Below are positions 13,952 through 15,081 of a stretch of 15,081 nucleotides of DNA, one piece after another. The translations under genes were made by a program, and so were the position numbers. The first letter of the stretch is position 1. Every line of letters begins with the position of its first letter. The notes beneath the pieces are model-generated. The model worked only from the letters and a program-made list of their open reading frames with translations, had not been told where the DNA came from and ran no database searches. Source of the DNA: CAYZXA01 sp964482335 (GTDB lineage Bacteria > Patescibacteriota > Minisyncoccia > Minisyncoccales > MHMH01); contig CAYZXA010000007.1 of NCBI GenBank assembly GCA_964482335.1, positions 1-15,081 on the forward strand, read 5' to 3'.

Positions 13952-14248
13952 TTAGTATTCCAACTTAATCCCAAGCTTTTCAGCAATCTGATGCATCCAT
14001 TTTTCATGACGATCTACTTTCTGAGCCAATATTAACATTTCTTGAAAATAGGTATCAGCTTTCTTGGCATAAGTATCAATAGCATTCATTAAATCATTAA
14101 CATCTGACTTATCGGCTTTATTCTCCTGAAGGTTTCTTAATTTATTATCTAAATCTAAAAGTTTTTGGTGTGCTGCTCCAAATTTATTATCTACGCCACT
14201 GAATTTCTCATCTAAGTATTTAACTAATTCAGAAAAATCCTCGTTCAT
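13952..14248 (-). CDS. Small coiled-coil protein
   Basis: A 98-residue, charged, almost wholly helical protein. It starts MNEDFSELVKYLDEKFSGVD and keeps heptad-like spacing through LLDLDNKLRNLQENKADKSDV and LILAQKVDRHEKWMHQIAEK, so a long coiled coil and oligomer are likely. There is no signal peptide or membrane segment. Similar short coiled-coil proteins are common in CPR genomes, but no role is known to me. It is first in the operon with the anchored protein and the giant lamin-tail protein. Its consensus promoter predicts a transcript that begins only two bases before the ATG. Confidence 0.8.
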   Translation of the reverse strand: MNEDFSELVKYLDEKFSGVDNKFGAAHQKLLDLDNKLRNLQENKADKSDVNDLMNAIDTYAKKADTYFQEMLILAQKVDRHEKWMHQIAEKLGIKLEY

Positions 14249-14249
14249 A

Positions 14250-14284
14250 TAATTTAATTATATCTTGCTAAAAAATCATGTCAA
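14250..14284 (-). promoter_or_regulatory. Consensus promoter of the coiled-coil/anchored/giant-protein operon, near-leaderless
   Basis: On the - strand TTGACA (14284-14279), 16 bp, then TATAAT (14262-14257): both boxes are perfect consensus. The predicted start is at about 14250, two bases before the ATG at 14248, so there is no room for a Shine-Dalgarno sequence. Confidence 0.85.
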
Positions 14285-14290
14285 TTGTGG

Positions 14291-14317
14291 ATTGAAGAAG
14301 GCTTAGCCTCCCTCAAT
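14291..14317 (-). terminator. Hairpin directly after the stop of the trypsin-like gene
   Basis: The arms ATTGAAGAAGGC (14291-14302) and GCCTCCCTCAAT (14306-14317) pair over 12 positions with two mismatches in DNA that become G-U pairs in the - strand RNA; the loop is 3 nt. It abuts the stop codon. No T-run follows at once (T6 begins only about 15 nt later), so it may be a weak terminator or a 3'-end stabilising hairpin. Confidence 0.55.
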
Positions 14318-15064
14318 TTAGAGACCGATGAAAGTGCGAATTTTACTAATGGGAATAGTTGAAACCCGCCCTTCCTCATCAACAAAATTCAAGCCAATTG
14401 CCTTACCCTCGATATTAAATAAGGGACTGCCTAAAATATTTGTTGTTTCAAAAATATTAGTTTGAATTAAATCTTTATCAAGCAAGCTGACAATACCTTC
14501 GTTGACTGTCTTTTGAGGCACAAGCAAAAGGCCCTTGGTCGTTGTTGCTCTATTAAAATCCATGCTGATTAAAAAGACTCTTTCACCTAATCTTGTCTTC
14601 TCCAAATCAGCGAAACCGCAGGTTTTCAACCCCGAAGCTTCAATTTTTATTAAAGCCAGATCATTCTCCAAATCTCTTCTCAAAATCTGGTAAGAGGGCC
14701 ATTTTTCATCTATGTAAAAAGCAAATTTAGAACCAAAAGGCACTAAAGAAGCCAAAGTGACTATTAAACCGTCAGAAGTAACAACTAAACCCGAACCTTC
14801 TAAAACTTCTCCCTCCAAGGTTTCTGTTTTAACTCCAACGACCACTTTATCTATTTTTTCAATTGCTTCTCTCAAGGCCAGATTCTCCTGGACATATATG
14901 GTTATCTCTTTTTTCTCAGTGAGGTAAACCGGAGTCTGCTCCAGCCCGTATTGATAAAAAAGCGGCCTCTCAATGAAATAGGGCCATAAAATCTGCTCAG
15001 CAAAAATGCCGCCAACTGCTCCAATGATAAAAACAGCTAAGATTTTGAAGATATTTTTTGCCAT
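14318..15064 (-). CDS. Membrane-anchored trypsin-like (HtrA/DegP-type) protein, probably a pseudoprotease
   Basis: A 248-residue protein with an N-terminal membrane helix (FKILAVFIIGAVGGIFAEQI, residues 6-25), a helical stalk (about 45-72), and a chymotrypsin-fold domain (about 73-248) exposed outside the membrane. The S1C/HtrA landmarks are GSGLVVTSDGLIVTLASLV (90-108), NDLALIKI (134-141), NEGIVS (188-193), and LIQTNIFETTNILGSPLFN (199-217). In active HtrA proteins these read TNAHVV, NDLAVL and GNSGGPL. Here the His position is Ser106 and the Ser position is Leu211, leaving only Asp135, so proteolysis is very unlikely. No PDZ domain is present; the usual HtrA is longer. The start is ATG 15064, with only a weak AAGAGA upstream. 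It could be a binding scaffold or regulator at the cell surface. Confidence 0.85.
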   Translation of the reverse strand: MAKNIFKILAVFIIGAVGGIFAEQILWPYFIERPLFYQYGLEQTPVYLTEKKEITIYVQENLALREAIEKIDKVVVGVKTETLEGEVLEGSGLVVTSDGLIVTLASLVPFGSKFAFYIDEKWPSYQILRRDLENDLALIKIEASGLKTCGFADLEKTRLGERVFLISMDFNRATTTKGLLLVPQKTVNEGIVSLLDKDLIQTNIFETTNILGSPLFNIEGKAIGLNFVDEEGRVSTIPISKIRTFIGL

Positions 15065-15081
15065 TCTCTTTTCCCAACCAA

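Overview
The window looks like a piece of a Candidate Phyla Radiation (Patescibacteria, probably Parcubacteria-like) genome. The DNA is AT-rich and uses the standard bacterial code with normal TGA stops. Several gene types are characteristic of that group: a giant secreted protein with a cysteine-containing peptidoglycan-binding domain, a poly-Glu linker and repeated Ig-like modules; a DUF5667-type anti-sigma partner of an ECF sigma factor; and a giant lamin-tail-domain/beta-helix protein. The assignment rests on gene content and protein style only, since no rRNA or marker gene is present.

Layout. One gene, the 3' part of a family 4 glycosyltransferase (2-682), lies on the + strand and enters from the left edge. 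Everything else is on the - strand, so in transcription order from the right: (i) a membrane-anchored trypsin-like protein that appears to have lost its catalytic His and Ser (15064-14318); (ii) an apparent operon of a coiled-coil protein, a membrane-anchored protein and a 1465-residue surface protein with three lamin-tail domains and two beta-helix blocks (14248-9004), started by a strong promoter and closed by a likely terminator; (iii) two small single-gene units with strong Shine-Dalgarno sequences, non-ATG starts and terminators (8902-8480 and 8323-8069); (iv) a winged-helix regulator, an ECF sigma factor, an anti-sigma factor and a 1388-residue peptidoglycan-binding surface protein (7964-1800), closed by a perfect palindromic terminator; (v) a 348-residue secreted protein with an Ig/FN3-like region (1676-630), whose 3' end overlaps the converging glycosyltransferase gene by 53 bp.

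How the parts may work together. The most interesting area is 7400-8001. A 10-bp element, AATGCGACAT, occurs as three same-direction copies exactly 20 bp apart (one degenerate) in front of the sigma gene. An inverted copy makes a perfect 11-bp-arm repeat around a TATAAT box, and another copy lies between the -35 and -10 boxes of the regulator's own promoter. This suggests a self-regulated repressor controlling an ECF sigma/anti-sigma pair, which in turn may control the neighbouring cell-surface protein; that last link is inference. Several genes have a clear -10 box placed so that transcription would start 0-2 nt before the start codon, suggesting leaderless mRNAs beside classical Shine-Dalgarno genes.

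No tRNA, rRNA, CRISPR array, transposase or integrase was seen. No gene-free stretch exceeds about 160 bp.
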